Source of the DNA: Carallia brachiata
Taxonomy: Eukaryota; Streptophyta; Magnoliopsida; Malpighiales; Rhizophoraceae
Direction: 5' to 3'
Length of the DNA stretch: 64,000 nt
Assembly: GCA_021464245.1 (NCBI GenBank)
Contig: JADCRB010000068.1
Coordinates: 14,113,351 to 14,177,350, forward strand
Shown: positions 36,239 to 48,181 of the stretch, one piece after another
How positions within the stretch are numbered: the stretch's first letter is position 1
Layout: every line of letters starts with the position of its first letter
Made by a program: the position numbers and the translations under genes
The notes under the pieces: generated by a model
Databases searched by the model: none
Seen by the model: only the letters and a program-made list of their open reading frames with translations
What the model was told of the DNA's origin: nothing

Positions 36239-37557
36239 GGGGGGATATGCAATTTTTTAATTTTAAATTTTTATACTTTTTATATATGAGTTTTAAATTT
36301 TTTTAAAATCTTATTTGAGTTTTAAATCTTTTAATTTCTTACTAAATCAGTCCATCCATTAATAGAAAGCGATCAATCTATTAAAAAAATAATTTTGACC
36401 TTATAAAATTTATTTAAAAAAAGGTTAAATACACACTAATTGAAAATTTTTTCCATCATAAAGTATGCACTTTATATATTTAATTAATGTATTTTTTGAT
36501 TAAAAAAATATTTAATGTACATATTTATTGATCAAAAAAATATTGAATTCATGTATTTGATTTATTCTTAATAATTTTCATTATATTAAACTCATTTATT
36601 AATGAATTGATCATTTTTCATAAATAAAATGACTGATTTGGTAAGAAATCGAACGATTTATAACTCAAATGAAATGTCAAAAAAATTTAGAACTTATATG
36701 AAATAAATGTAAAGGTTTAGGACAAAAAAAGTGTACATCCCATAGAACCCAATAGACACAACAAGAGCAAAAACAGTAAAAAAGAACAAGAGAGAAGAGA
36801 AAGTTCTAGAGGACAAAAAAGCAGACCCTCACCTTTTTTTAGTCTGGGACCGTCCAGTGTCTAACTCAATGGGTTGACTAATCTGAACTGATCCAGGTAG
36901 GACCTCAAAGGATGGCAAAGGTCTCTCAGTAAGTATTTAACGCGATTGCATTTTTAGAAACTCGAACTCAAGACTTCTAATTAAACGATGATGAACCCCT
37001 GCCATCCATACTAACACTTGCTGGTCTCACATTTTCTTTTGGTCGAAATTGTTCTGCTTTTTCATTGAAAAAGTAAATTCCCATTCACTTATATAGGCTT
37101 TAGTTTAGTATATCAATAATAGAAAAAAGTCAAGTAAGCAACTTTCTCAAGGATAATGTCGTGTCCCAACGACACCCATTAACTTATCTAAGCTACCATG
37201 CACGGAAAGTTAATTATCTATTTATAATAATTATTCAATATATAATCATAATTAATTGTTTAGAACTGTTTATTAAATGAATAAAATGATTAAATACTTT
37301 ATTTTTTACAAATAAGTGAGTTTCGTGTAAACCTCCTTAATTCATTACACACAAAAGACTGTCATCGATGGCTTGAACTAAACCGTCAAAAGACTATTGT
37401 TACAAGCTAACCAACAATTACCTAAAACCAAAATTACTGAAAAGTCAAAGAAACATGCTGCTGATGTTGCTGCAAACTCAGCTCCAGCTTCATCTTCTCT
37501 GCTGCTGGGAGTATGAACAATCAAGAAGCTATGTCTCACAGCACTAAATCAACCTCT
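36239..37557. other. 1.3 kb insertion splitting the second flanking block
   Basis: Relative to 34867-35070, continuity breaks after TTAAATACCTAA and resumes at ATTCCACATGTCAGTCC. The insert holds AT-rich DNA, a SINE-like piece (36840-37030) and no recognised gene. Ends lack obvious terminal repeats. Confidence 0.5.
36840..37030 (-). mobile_element. SINE-like sequence (second family), minus strand
   Basis: The minus strand reads AGTCTTGAGTTCGAGTTTCT (box-B-like) between GGATGGCAGGGGTTCATCA and a tRNA-unrelated body. No TSD was located. Confidence 0.5.
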
Positions 37558-37802
37558 AAATTCCACATGTCAGTCCAAACTTTAATGCAAGTATCAAAAT
37601 AAAATTTGAAATTTTATGGGATATTAATAAGAGTTTAATTTAATAGAATAGAAGCATCAATCTCTGATGTGCTTAGGAGGTCGAATTTAACCAAAGTCAG
37701 TGCAATTTTTGCAGCCTTTATAATATTCATCTTTCTTCCTTTTTTTCTTCATTCTTTTTCCGTTTTAACGCTATTCATTTGGATTCATTTTTCTCATCGG
37801 TG

Positions 37803-38108
37803 TTATTTTGTCTGTGCTGCAAACCTGCTGACTTTATAGCACCCGTTTCTTGAATTGCATCCCCATAACATCTTTGTGCATTGAGTTTCACGCAGATCTT
37901 CCAATGGGAGGACATTTGGTTTTCCTGAAGATGAAACTGCAGAAACTAGTTTCTTCCGAGGATCAAGAAACTCAAAGGCAATGAATGGTAGGAAATTATT
38001 ACGGGTTGTAAGGATTACATCTTGAACAGATAACCAATGCATATGTATACCGATTAACTTGCCACAATGTTGCACAGTAGGAAGAGAATGTACTTGATAT
38101 ACTTGCAC
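37803..38108 (-). other. Unclassified 101-residue open frame
   Basis: The frame encodes MQVYQVHSLPTVQHCGKLIG followed by a mixed-composition stretch including FLPFIAFEFLDPRKKLVSAV. It does not look low-complexity and could be a captured exon of a host gene, but I do not recognise a family. A second frame overlaps the same DNA. It sits just beyond the C-terminal end of the hAT transposase relic. Confidence 0.25.
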
Positions 38109-39016
38109 CAGAAAGACAGTAATTGAACAACAAGCTTATCGGTTCCTCCAACTGAAATTTAGGAGTGAGTTTAAATTCTTCCAAAATTCTTCATAGACTG
38201 AAAAGAAGAAAAAATAAATTCAATATTAACCATCGATTCTAATATAACAAGTAAAAATAAAAGTAGCTAAAATAACGGATTTCTTGCCTAATCATCGTCA
38301 TCAATGGGAACCACCCCATATCACTTGGTTGGATATCTTCTACATCTTTGTCACCACAATCATCCATAAATGAGACAGCTTCAAAATCTGACTCATCCAA
38401 AGAGAGATTTGCAATCTCCTATATACCAACGTCATCCATAGATTCAAAAGAATCTCCGGCATTATCCCACGTCTTACTTTCACCTTGTATATACTGTGAA
38501 GATTTCCTTAATAATAAGCAAAGATTGTTATGTACAAATACCAAATCTACAGCTCATTGTGGAGTGATCTTGTTCATTTTCATTGAATGAATAAAAGAAT
38601 AAGTACTCCAATTTCTCTCACAACATAATGAAGAACAAGATTGTCCAAGCAACCTTATGGCAAGATTTTGAAGTAGAAGAGTCGATGCCCCATGAATTAT
38701 CCACCATGACTTTGGTTCCTCATTCGAAATCCATCTATGGATCCAAAAAATTTTGTAAACTCCAAATTCACCATCCTTCTCTCTTCCGCATTTGGAAAAT
38801 ATTGTCGTAAGCACTCTTTTCTCATTTATGATATTTCCAAAACTCTTAGTGGAGGAATATGACTTGAATCTTCTACAAGTCATTCTTTGCTTGAATATCT
38901 AATGATAATAAGAAAAGAAAAAAAAAAGTTAAACAACATAAACAAAATTTTCAATATTCAAAATAAGCATACGAATAAGAAAATTAAAAACATAAAGTAA
39001 GATTCTTACCTAGGAT

Positions 39017-39842
39017 CAGGGACGGATCCAGTAGAGGACCAGGGGAGGTAATTGCCCCCCCTTAAAATTTTAACTAATGTATAATTATAGGCCACAATGT
39101 CCCATAAATCAAACCTTAGCGCAGCGGTGAGAGCCTTTTGCCCCCTCATCGATGTCGCAGGTTCTAGATGTAGGGGGCACGCTTTGAGTCTTTTTTCTTT
39201 TTTTTCCCTTTCATTATCGCCTCTTTCTGTTTTTTGTTTTCTTCTTTTTTTTTTCTTTCATTTTTGCCTCTTTCTTATTTTTTCTCCTTTTATTTTCTTA
39301 AAGAAACCTATACTTTTTTTTATTCTCCATAAACATATTGATAATGTAGTTGCTGAAATTATTTTAATCTATTTTTAAAATTGTTTCAATAACCATTTTA
39401 TATTTATATTAACACTTTTTTCAAAAATACTTTATCTTTTAATGAAATAAATTATTAACGATGATAGTTATTAAAAAGAAAAAATATTTAAAAATACATT
39501 ATTTATTTAAATATGTATTTATTTATAAAATCGACATTAATTTCATCAGTTATAAAATTTATATTAATATTTTTTTACAAAAAATATCATAAAAAATCTA
39601 TTATACAACTTCATATGAGATAAATTACTAAATAATTAAATAATTATTTATGTAGAAAAAATGTATTTAATTGTATTAAAACAAAAAAAAAACCTTAAAA
39701 AATAGAAATTATAAGATATAATATTTATTATTTATAATAATTAATATAATTTTTTGTTTTCATAATAGAATTTAGTTATTATTACTGTATATTTACATAT
39801 TAAGTTTGCCCCCCCTGAAAAATCTTTCTAGATCCGTCCCTG
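39017..39842. mobile_element. Nested non-autonomous hAT element, 826 bases
   Basis: Terminal inverted repeats CAGGGACGGATCCAG and its partner CTAGATCCGTCCCTG are typical of plant hAT MITEs. The flanks CCTAGGAT (39009-39016) and CCTAGGAC (39843-39850) form an 8-base duplication with one mismatch. The interior is AT-rich without transposase. It sits in the hAT pseudogene right at the exon end CCTAG/GTAAG, i.e. the splice donor. Confidence 0.92.
39090..39230 (+). mobile_element. SINE-like tRNA promoter remnant inside the MITE
   Basis: TAGCGCAGCGG (39117-39127) fits Pol III box A, and GGTTCTAGATG (39160-39170) resembles box B at normal spacing, followed by T-rich sequence. This could be an insertion inside the hAT MITE, or part of its body. 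Confidence 0.4.
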
Positions 39843-40278
39843 CCTAGGACTCAACGAACGTGCTAGGCAATGTAAGAGAGTGTTGCTTTTGCTCCATCTA
39901 TCTGCCAAAACACTATGAAAAACATTCCAAAAGCTTGATTCTTGACTTGCTCCTTTTCCTTCATGTCTATATATAATAGCCTTCACTTTTGAAAGTATAG
40001 AATCCCATATATCATAAATTAAGTGAAGACAAGGTTTATCTATTTCAGCAATTCTAAGCATCTCATATATAGGCTCAATAAAACTAAGAATATAATCAAT
40101 CTTGTCCCACCACAAATCATCTAACAATTTATCTTTCACTTGACAAGCTTTCCCAACATCATCTTCACGATACAAAGACTACCTCTCACTAATAACCATA
40201 GACTGCAACCCATTCTTGATAAATTTAAACCTTTTCAACATCATAATCACTGATGCAAATTGGGTATCTGCAATAGCA

Positions 40279-40478
40279 AGCAATTTCAATTTGAAAAACA
40301 TCATTAAACATGGCAAGTCTCATTGAATGATTCATGATAAAATTTTTTATAGCTACAGCATCCCCAACAACCTCAGTAAGCAATTTCAATTTGAAAAACA
40401 TCATTAAACATGGCAAGTCTCATTGAATGATTCATGATAAAATTTTTTATAGCTACAGCATCCCCAACAACCTCAGTA
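40279..40478. repeat. Perfect 100-base tandem duplication
   Basis: 40279-40378 and 40379-40478 appear identical base for base (both begin AGCAATTTCAATTTG and end CAACCTCAGTA). The unit is not a multiple of three and shifts the transposase frame. Confidence 0.9.
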
Positions 40479-41479
40479 ATTCAACGGCATTCTTCATATA
40501 CAAGTTCAATAAACCTTGTGTTTTTCGTAGCACAAATATTTAGAATAGCTAAGTTAAGAGTATGTACCTCACATTGAGTCCAAAAGATATGAAGATAAGT
40601 CTGTTGAACTAATAAATTAACGGCTCTACAAATCGGTGCATTATCAGTAACAACTTGGATCACATAGGAAAGACCAACCTTCATTATCACCTCCTTGATC
40701 AAATTGGAGATAAAATATGTGTTTTTAAATTCCCCTTTACAATTAATAGCACATAAGAACATTGGCCCACCTTTACTGATAGCCATAAAATTGATTAGAG
40801 GTATTCTTTGAGGATCTTACCAACCATCACTCAATATGCTAACTTCTTTTTCTCTTTGTGTACCTTTAATAGGATCAATTAATCTTTCAATACTTTCTCG
40901 CTCACTTTCAAGTAACTTTGTTAGTATATTGTATCCTGGTGACACATAACTTGCATTATGTTTGTAAAAGATTAGTAAAAGAATTAATAATACATGGATA
41001 TCTATGTATACAATTATTACTTAAAATTACTTACCAGGAATATTTGTGTTGGCAACAAAAGCAAAAGAGCTTTTGTAATAAGGATTCTTAACAAGACAAA
41101 ATGGCAATTCACCCGAAAAAAACATTCTTATAATTTCGTCGTCTAGTTGTTCTCAAGCTTGGAAATTAAAAGCCTTCTCCAAAGTCTAATTTCTTACAAC
41201 TTTTCTCTTTTTAGGCTTATATCTAGCTTGCCTAAAAGAACTCATGTTTAATGTGCCCATGTGTGCAGAACAAGATGTGATGATGAGGTAATGAGACCTC
41301 TTTTAGTAGAGCTTGTTTTGCACGTAAGGTAGCTTCATAAACCATCTTTTTCATCTCCCTCAATAGCTAATCTAAAACTTTAGAACATACTTTAATGTCA
41401 TGGCCTGTAATTTTTAATAAATGTGTCTTCCCTCTATAATATGAACTTTTGAAACTGCCTCCACAAATATTACATTAAA

Positions 41480-43250
41480 AGGAAACATTTCCACCACCAT
41501 CAATCATCACAAGTCTAATGACAAATTGCCAGAATGGCTTAGCATCATCCTCACTTTCTGCGTCAAAAGTAATTTCAAGACTAGTACTTATTGCTTATAA
41601 AAGCAACAAAAACACAGAATTAAATTACTATAAAAATGTGATTTATAGTAACATAAAATTGTGCACGAACAAGAGAATGCAAACTGTTATTCATAGTTTC
41701 TTATGAGAGAAATTACGAGTAAAAACTGCAACCAATTAAATCAGTGACATCAAACTTCATGAGGAACTAGAGGTCCCAAATATTGAATTGAAACAAAAAA
41801 AAAAAGAAAAAAAACTGAAAAAAAAGCAGATAAGCAATTAATATTTGCCCAAGTGATTATTGGCAACGGGTTGGGGTTGGGGTTGTTGTTGGTTTCTTGC
41901 TTTTTATCTGTAATAAAAACTCTTTAGGAAAGTTTCAAGTCACTCTCTAATTTTGTGGTCTATATTTTCACTTCCACTCTCCCTCCAGCCCAAATTTCTC
42001 CATTAATTTGTGATTGGCATGCTTGCTCCCCGTCCTCACTTCTTCCTCTCTGTGTATTTTAATTTTATTTGTGTTTGATTTGTATGTATGAGATGGCAGA
42101 ATCATCATTGACAGGAGGAGCATAAGAAAAACCAAGTCTTTTCTATTTTGTTTCTTGTTTTGTTGGCCTTGAGAGCAACTTAATCGAGAATTAGAAAGGA
42201 ACCAATAAACAAAGAGAAAGGGGGAGCGAAATGGAGCTAGATCTTGAACAGCCACACCATTTGCTTCATGATCATCATCATTGGTGCAATTAAAAAAAAA
42301 CTAAGTTCTACGAGAATATTAATCAAAGGAAAGGTAACCAGCACCATAAGGACCCAAACCAAAACTACAAAAGAACATCAAGACTGGATATCCTACATTG
42401 AAGTAAGGCACTTCAGGCCTTTTCACCAATTAAGTTGAAGTAAGAAATTAAGGTTTTGAAATCTAAAATTGAAGTAAGAAATTAAAATTTAAGTACCAAA
42501 AAAAAAATTAAGGAAAAGAATAGTGATTTACCAGGAAGAAAGAATGAGGAGCAACCAAGAAATTAAGGAACTACTAGAGTATCGATCTATTTTGTAACTT
42601 CTATTGTTGTCGAAGAAGAAGAAAAGAACCAAAGAGGATGATTACTTGACATTGTCACTAAGTCTTTGAGTAGTGAGATTTTTTTTTTCTATTTTAAAAA
42701 AAAAAATTTTAAGCAAAAATACTAAAATATCCTTAAATGTGTTCTAGCGTGTCCGACACACCCCTTTATCATGTACGACACATGCGTCCAATTTTTTTTT
42801 TCAAAATTTTTTTGTATATACTTTTGGCGTGTTTGACACGTATTTGAGACATGTCGGGCACGTGTATATGTCTGAGACATGTCGAGCACGTGTATATGTC
42901 TAACGGGTGTCCAAAACTTACATGGCTCCAAATTTGGGGTGTCTATGCATCCTTGTAGTTGACTCTCCCACCCCCAACGACCTCCTCCCCATGTTCCCCA
43001 TTCATTCCTTCATATTAAGTGCTTTTTTTTTTTAGTGTTAAATATAGAGCAGTAGAGATGGTGTCTCAAAGTCTTGTTTTCACGTCTTCAAAGAGTACAA
43101 AAAATTTGAATAGTTACAACTTTTTATACACTAGGCGGTGAGCTAAAAATTTATTCACACAAGTCGATCTTAATAGGATTTAAACTTGCGACTTCAACTA
43201 TGAATTCAAACTTCGTTTACCAATCACATCGCACAAGCCTTGATACTCAC
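41480..43250. other. Intergenic, no gene seen
   Basis: 42830-42900 contains a short tandem repeat of GAGACATGTCGRGCACGTGT. 42960 (GGTGTCTATGCATCC) resembles the end of the CACG-rich TIR elements. 43130-43250 contains a minus-strand box-B-like word. No coding signal. Confidence 0.45.
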
Positions 43251-43254
43251 TTTT

Positions 43255-43518
43255 GGTGCGTTTGGATTTTGAGAAATTGGTGAAAAAGAAAATTATGAGA
43301 AAAAAATTGTTTAGATAGATAAAAATAAGTAAGAAAGAAAATAATGCGAAAGAAAACAAAAAAAAAGAAGTTGTGAGAAAAGTAAATTGTTTGGATAGAT
43401 GATGAATATATGAAAAAGCAAATGATAGTAAAAAAATAATAATAATATAATAATAATAATATAAATATTTTTTCTTATTCCATTGTTTCTTACCCTTTTT
43501 TCACATTCCAAACACACC
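43255..43518. mobile_element. AT-rich MITE with GGTGCGTTTGG termini
   Basis: Ends GGTGCGTTTGG and CCAAACACACC are inverted repeats with one mismatch. Flanking nine-mers CTCACTTTT and CTTTCTTTT match at 7 of 9, possibly a degraded 9-base duplication (Mutator-like). No coding content. Confidence 0.5.
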
Positions 43519-43586
43519 CTTTCTTTTGAAATGGCAACTTGCAAAATTGACATGCTATCCAATTCTATTGAGGATAACATGCTATC

Positions 43587-43890
43587 ACTCGAAGTAGTAG
43601 TTTGATAGTAATTCGGCGTGCTTCTCCTATGTCAAACTCAGGTTTGAGTCCCAACGGCTACTCTGAAAGCAATGCCTTCTCAATGCTCCAAATTTTCGTG
43701 AGTACACGCTTTTGGTTCACAATTTTTTTAACACTGTGGTCTACTTGAGAGAGATCCGTTTGGGTCCAACAGTACTCAAGTAATAAGTCTCTTCTTATGA
43801 GTTGGGTTAAATGAGCATTTACAAACAGAAATTATTCCGGTCATAACTTACAGATTCGATAACTAACATACTTGTAATGAATCTTTTTTT
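43587..43890 (+). mobile_element. tRNA-derived SINE, same family as 35611
   Basis: Shares ACTC-AAGT, TAGTAATTCGGCGTGC, GGTTTGAGTCCCAACGGC, GGGTCCAACAGTACT and the ACATACTTGTAATG(A) end with 35611-35920. No clear TSD. Confidence 0.7.
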
Positions 43891-44289
43891 TGACAATTAA
43901 GTTAAATTGAATTATGAAATAGCCGTGAACTTTTAACTCAAACAGTATTGACAGTATGTCAGTAAGTGTGAAGTCAAGGGTTCAAATTCTCAATCTTTCT
44001 AACTATTTTCCTTCTCCCAACTAATTAGTCTTGATTTAAGAAAACTCACAAAAAAAAGTTGAATTATAAAATAAATAAAATCCTCTTTCCCCTCGAGAAA
44101 TTTCTTTGGGAGGAAAACCCATCCAAAGTCTGAACCGGTTTTATGGAAAGGTCAAAGGCTCAAAGGGTTGAGAGCCCACCACGGCCGCCAGCAACGGCCG
44201 GCTGACAGCCAGAAATTGCCAATGTTTGAACTTGAACGGCACCGTTTACTAATTAAGTTATACCAAACATACCGTAATTAAGTTGAGTT

Positions 44290-44324
44290 TAATAAATAAA
44301 AGTAAGCTTTAGACCCATTCATTG

Positions 44325-44355
<31 letters not shown>

Positions 44356-44724
44356 CCAGTTTTCACTTTTCTCGTTTTCAGACACGCCATAAGCCAAGCC
44401 GGGGGTGTTTGGTTTTCCTTAAACATCACCAGTTCACCACCCTCTCCATTCTTCTTTTCCATGTACTCTCTCTCCCCACCTCTCCTGTGGTTTTCTTTTT
44501 TTTTTTTTTTTTTTGCTATTTTTGCCATTCTTCTATTTTCTGAAAGTTGAAAGCATGCATGAAGAAAAACAAACAAGAAAAGCAAAAAGTTTTGGACTTT
44601 TGAGTCTTTGAGATTTGGATTGTGAGTGATATGATAATGGGTGTCTGTCATTTCACTCAATCGACAGTAAAGATTGTAACTTTTTTTCTTTTTTGCAGGA
44701 AAGATCATCATCATCATCATCATC
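44290..44724 (+). promoter_or_regulatory. 5' UTR of the GT14 gene, with probable UTR intron
   Basis: A (CT)n stretch at 44324-44349 typical of plant 5' UTRs, then AG/CT-rich sequence. A good donor (GTGAGT at 44622) and a T-rich acceptor (TTTTGCAG, 44691-44698) predict a 77-base UTR intron ending 26 bases before the ATG. Confidence 0.5.
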
Positions 44725-47700
44725 ATGGCCATCATCATGACCAAGAAAGCCCCACCGCCTATAGCAGCGCGCCGCCGCGCCTTCTGGTTGAGCTGGAGGC
44801 TCTTGATCCTCCTCTCCGTCGCCCTCTGCGTCCTCGCCCTTCTCAGACTCCACTCCAACTACAGTCTCTCCTCCTCGTCTCCCGACTCTTTGGTCGGCAC
44901 CAGATCCCGACTTTCAGTTCCTCGCGATGCCTTCGTCGGCCCTCCCAAAATCGCATTCCTTTTTCTCGTCCGCCTTAATCTGCCGCTAGATTTTCTCTGG
45001 GGCAGCTTCTTTGAGGTGCTGCCTTCTTTTTTTTTTTTTTTAGTCTCTCTATTTTCTCTCTTGCTTTTAGAACTTTCTGTCAATTTCTGGGGAAAAAACA
45101 TTGAGAGGAATAGGAATTTTGCAGAATGCTGATGTGCAAAAATTTTCGATATTTGTTCACTCGAAACCGGGGTTTGAGTTGGACGAGTCAACCACAAGGT
45201 CGCATTTCTTTTACGGCAGGCAATTGAAGAACAATATACAGGTATGATTATTCTGCTATACTTATAGCCACCTAATTTGCTTTTTTCCCCCTTTAGTTGG
45301 TTAGTGGTTGAGTAGAACCATGTTTCAATTCTGGTTTGGTTTGTTGTGTAATTGGTCATGTGCAAAGTTTAATTGGTTGCTTTTTTCCTTTTCTATTAAT
45401 TTGTTTTATTTAAACTCAACCAAAGTGATATAATGGCATTTTGATGGTTGAATTTGGTTGAAATTCTCTCTCTAACATTTAGTTTAATGCGGCAGAGGAT
45501 TGAATTGATGGGTGAAATCTGGGTTGATATTATGCAGGTGGAATGGGGCCAAGCGAGTATGATTGAAGCAGAGAGGTTGCTATTTGCTGCTGCCTTAGAG
45601 GATCCCGCAAATCAAAGATTTGTACTTCTGTCTGACAGGTTGGTTTCCTAGCTTCTTTTGTTGGGTTTTTCTTTTGTTGTTTGTTTTTTTGGACGGGTAG
45701 GTCATTTTTATGGGCATAATTCAATGGAAAAGGTTGATGCCTGATTCGTCTCTACTGCAGCTGTGTGCCTTTGTACAATTTTAGCTACATATACAACTAT
45801 TTGATGGCTTCTCCAAGGAGTTTCGTGGACAGGTAGATCTCGCCTTTCATTTTTGAGGTGCACAGTATGGTTTATATCAGTAATGTGCTCTTTCAGCTTG
45901 TTTGTGCTATTTATTTGGAGAATATTGTATACCCAAAATTTATGCATTTCTTGCTTTGCAGCTTTCTTGATGCAAAAGAAGGCCGCTACCATCCCAAGAT
46001 GTCGCCCATTATATCTAAGGACAAATGGCGGAAAGGATCCCAGGTACTACTAAATTTTACTATGGATGAAATTTATTTCACCAAGAGAAATACATTAGAG
46101 AGTTTTGGTGCCGGAATTTCTTGGAAATTAAATGGAGTGAAAAGTTGGCCGACACTGTGAGTCAAATGGCTATTGGATCCAGAGTTCACCAATGAGTTGT
46201 CAGTAGTGTTGAAGCATGAATATGTATTCGGCATCAGATTTTGAATCTAATTGCTGTTTTCCTGCTAGAACAATATCCACAGGAATCCTATCTAAAGCTG
46301 ACCATAGTTTTTACAAATACCTACCGCCTACTGTCACATGGCCTGATAGATTTTTGGAATTCAGCAGCAAACATATTTCTTCTTTTCTTATTAACTTTAC
46401 AACATATTAGACTCCGACTTTGTTAGTTGCAAATTGATTCTGTTAGTGATGTGAAATTTGATTGTTGTAATTTCAGTGGATTTCTTTAGTACGAAGCCAT
46501 GCAGAAGTGATCGTAGATGATGAGGTCATATTCCCAGTCTTTAAGAAACTTTGCAAGGTAATTAGTTGAGCTATTGCAACTAAAGCTGCAATCCTAGTTT
46601 AAAATATTAGTAGCATGTGTTTTCTAGTGGGCTTTTCAGCAGTGAGTCTGGATACTTTGTTTGGGTTTTTCTTTTTGGAGGGTGGGGTTGAGCAGTGCGG
46701 TTGAGGTGAGAAGTCACACTTTGTTCAATTTTATTCCCATGCCTTTTGTCTACATGGCTCCACCAATATGGTTGAAGACTGTTGGTTGTAATTTGGCTGG
46801 TGCCTATCTCTACTTCATTGGATCCAGTTGATGGAGCACAATAGCAAGTTTGTAGTTTAAAGTTTTCTTTATCATGAGATGACTTAATCATCTTATGATT
46901 GCAGCGACGCCCACCTGTTGATGCCAGTAAGGGGAAGCTGAATGTTGTAAGTAATCTTTTGTTTGACAACAAATATTACTTTTAAGATCTTAGTTATGCC
47001 ATCTGTTTGTTGGTAGTTCTTGGGGGTTATTGAAAATGTGTGGTTGACTTTTTCTCTTCAAATCCCTGTAGTGTAGCTAGACAGGATTATTAGTCTTTCT
47101 ATCAAATGCGAAGTTCCTTTTTCCTTTTTACCCACCTTCTTTAAGACTATCATTATTGCTTGTATGAATTAAAGCAATAACATAAGTAGGAGCAAAAGGA
47201 CATCCGCATTGTTCATGGTTCTTTTATGTGTGGCAACTGGCAAGTGGTGAAGTGTGGAACTAATTGTTAGGCTTTCGATGTTGTGGACGGGAGTCATAGT
47301 TTGTTGTATTACAATTATTGGTTTTCTTTACAAGGAATTGCGTATTCTGTGATTCCTTGCAGAAACTTCAGAAGCAGCATAACTGTATTCCTGATGAGCA
47401 TTACGTTCAGACGTTGCTTTCGGTGAGCAATATTCTGGTTCTTTGATATTTACGTTCTTCTCCAGTTTTTTGATAACATTTTCCTAACTGTGACTCATCT
47501 TTTCCTTGAATGTTTTCTTTTTAGATGAGTGGACTTGAAAGCGAACTTGAAAGGAGAACATTGACCTACACTGAATGGAACCTATCCCCAACAAAAATGG
47601 AAAACAGAGGTTGGCACCCTATCACATTCTCCTATGCAGACGTGGGCACTAAAAAGATCAAGGAGATAAAGGTTATTGCACTGGTCCATTTCTTCTCTTA

Positions 47701-48181
47701 GCTGCATGAATTTGAACTGGCATGATATGTGTATAATCTGTTCCTCTTGTGAGGACGTGAGCAAATATAAGCCCAACAGTGCTTTATTTTGTGTGCATGA
47801 GAATGTTTATAACATCACAAAAGTGATTCATGTGTTTGGACTTCTGTTGGAAATTGTTAATGTTCTTCCTTATCATGCCAAACAATTCTGGTTGCAGCAC
47901 TTGGCTTTCATGAACATTTTCAGCTGCTAGACATGATGTGCCATTGTTTTCAGCTTTCTAATATGCCAACTGATCAAGTCTTCTGCTGCTCAATTCCACA
48001 GGAGATCGGCCATGTGTACTATGAGACTGAGAATCGGAGAGAGTGGTGTCGTACAAATTCCACATCTGTACCCTGTTTTTTGTTTGCAAGGAAGTTCTCC
48101 CGAGGGGCTGCCATGCGCCTTTTGAGTGAGGGTGTTGTTGGTCCCTTCGATGCATCTACATTATTATTTACAACCCGCTGA
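44725..48181 (+). CDS. GT14-family glycosyltransferase, BC10/DUF266-like (complete, 10 exons, 390 aa)
   Basis: Exons: 44725-45015, 45125-45241, 45538-45638, 45761-45832, 45962-46043, 46477-46557, 46905-46946, 47363-47422, 47525-47671 and 48002-48181, all with GT-AG introns and a continuous frame to TGA. The product is a type II membrane protein: a short cytosolic N-terminus with Arg-rich stretch, then a transmembrane helix (LLILLSVALCVLALL, residues about 28-42). The Core-2/I-branching domain follows, with KIAFLFLVR, PLDFLWGSFFENADV, STTRSHFFYG, VEWGQASMIEAERLL, LLSDSCVPLYNF, WISLVRSHA, DEHYVQTLL and CFLFARKFS. These are family hallmarks. Plant members sit in the Golgi and affect cell-wall polymers; the exact acceptor is unknown. 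The ATG at 44725 is the first in frame after the UTR acceptor. No defects seen. Confidence 0.93.

Larger units (their letters stand above)
38285..41480 (-). pseudogene. BED/DUF659/hAT-dimerisation transposase pseudogene
   Basis: In sense order: a BED zinc finger (CNICGGSFKSSYYRGKTHLL then KITGH, 41475-41395); a DUF659 domain with VVTDNAPICRAVNLL and HIFWTQCEVHTLNLA (40786-40560); a central helix-rich part with WWDKIDYILSFIEPIYEMLR (40110-40040); and the hAT C-terminal dimerisation block SWWIIHGASTLLLQNLAIRL and CERNWSTYSFIHSMK (38720-38560), then an acidic tail ending near 38290. These hAT-superfamily proteins cut and paste DNA. This one is broken by stops, by a 100-base tandem duplication, and by a nested MITE at 39017-39842. 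Terminal inverted repeats of the parent element were not found. Confidence 0.85.

Noticed and set aside
44349..45365. Minus-strand frames of 168-169 residues
   Set aside because: Antisense shadows of the first exons of the GT14 gene, with poly-Lys and poly-Met from UTR repeats.
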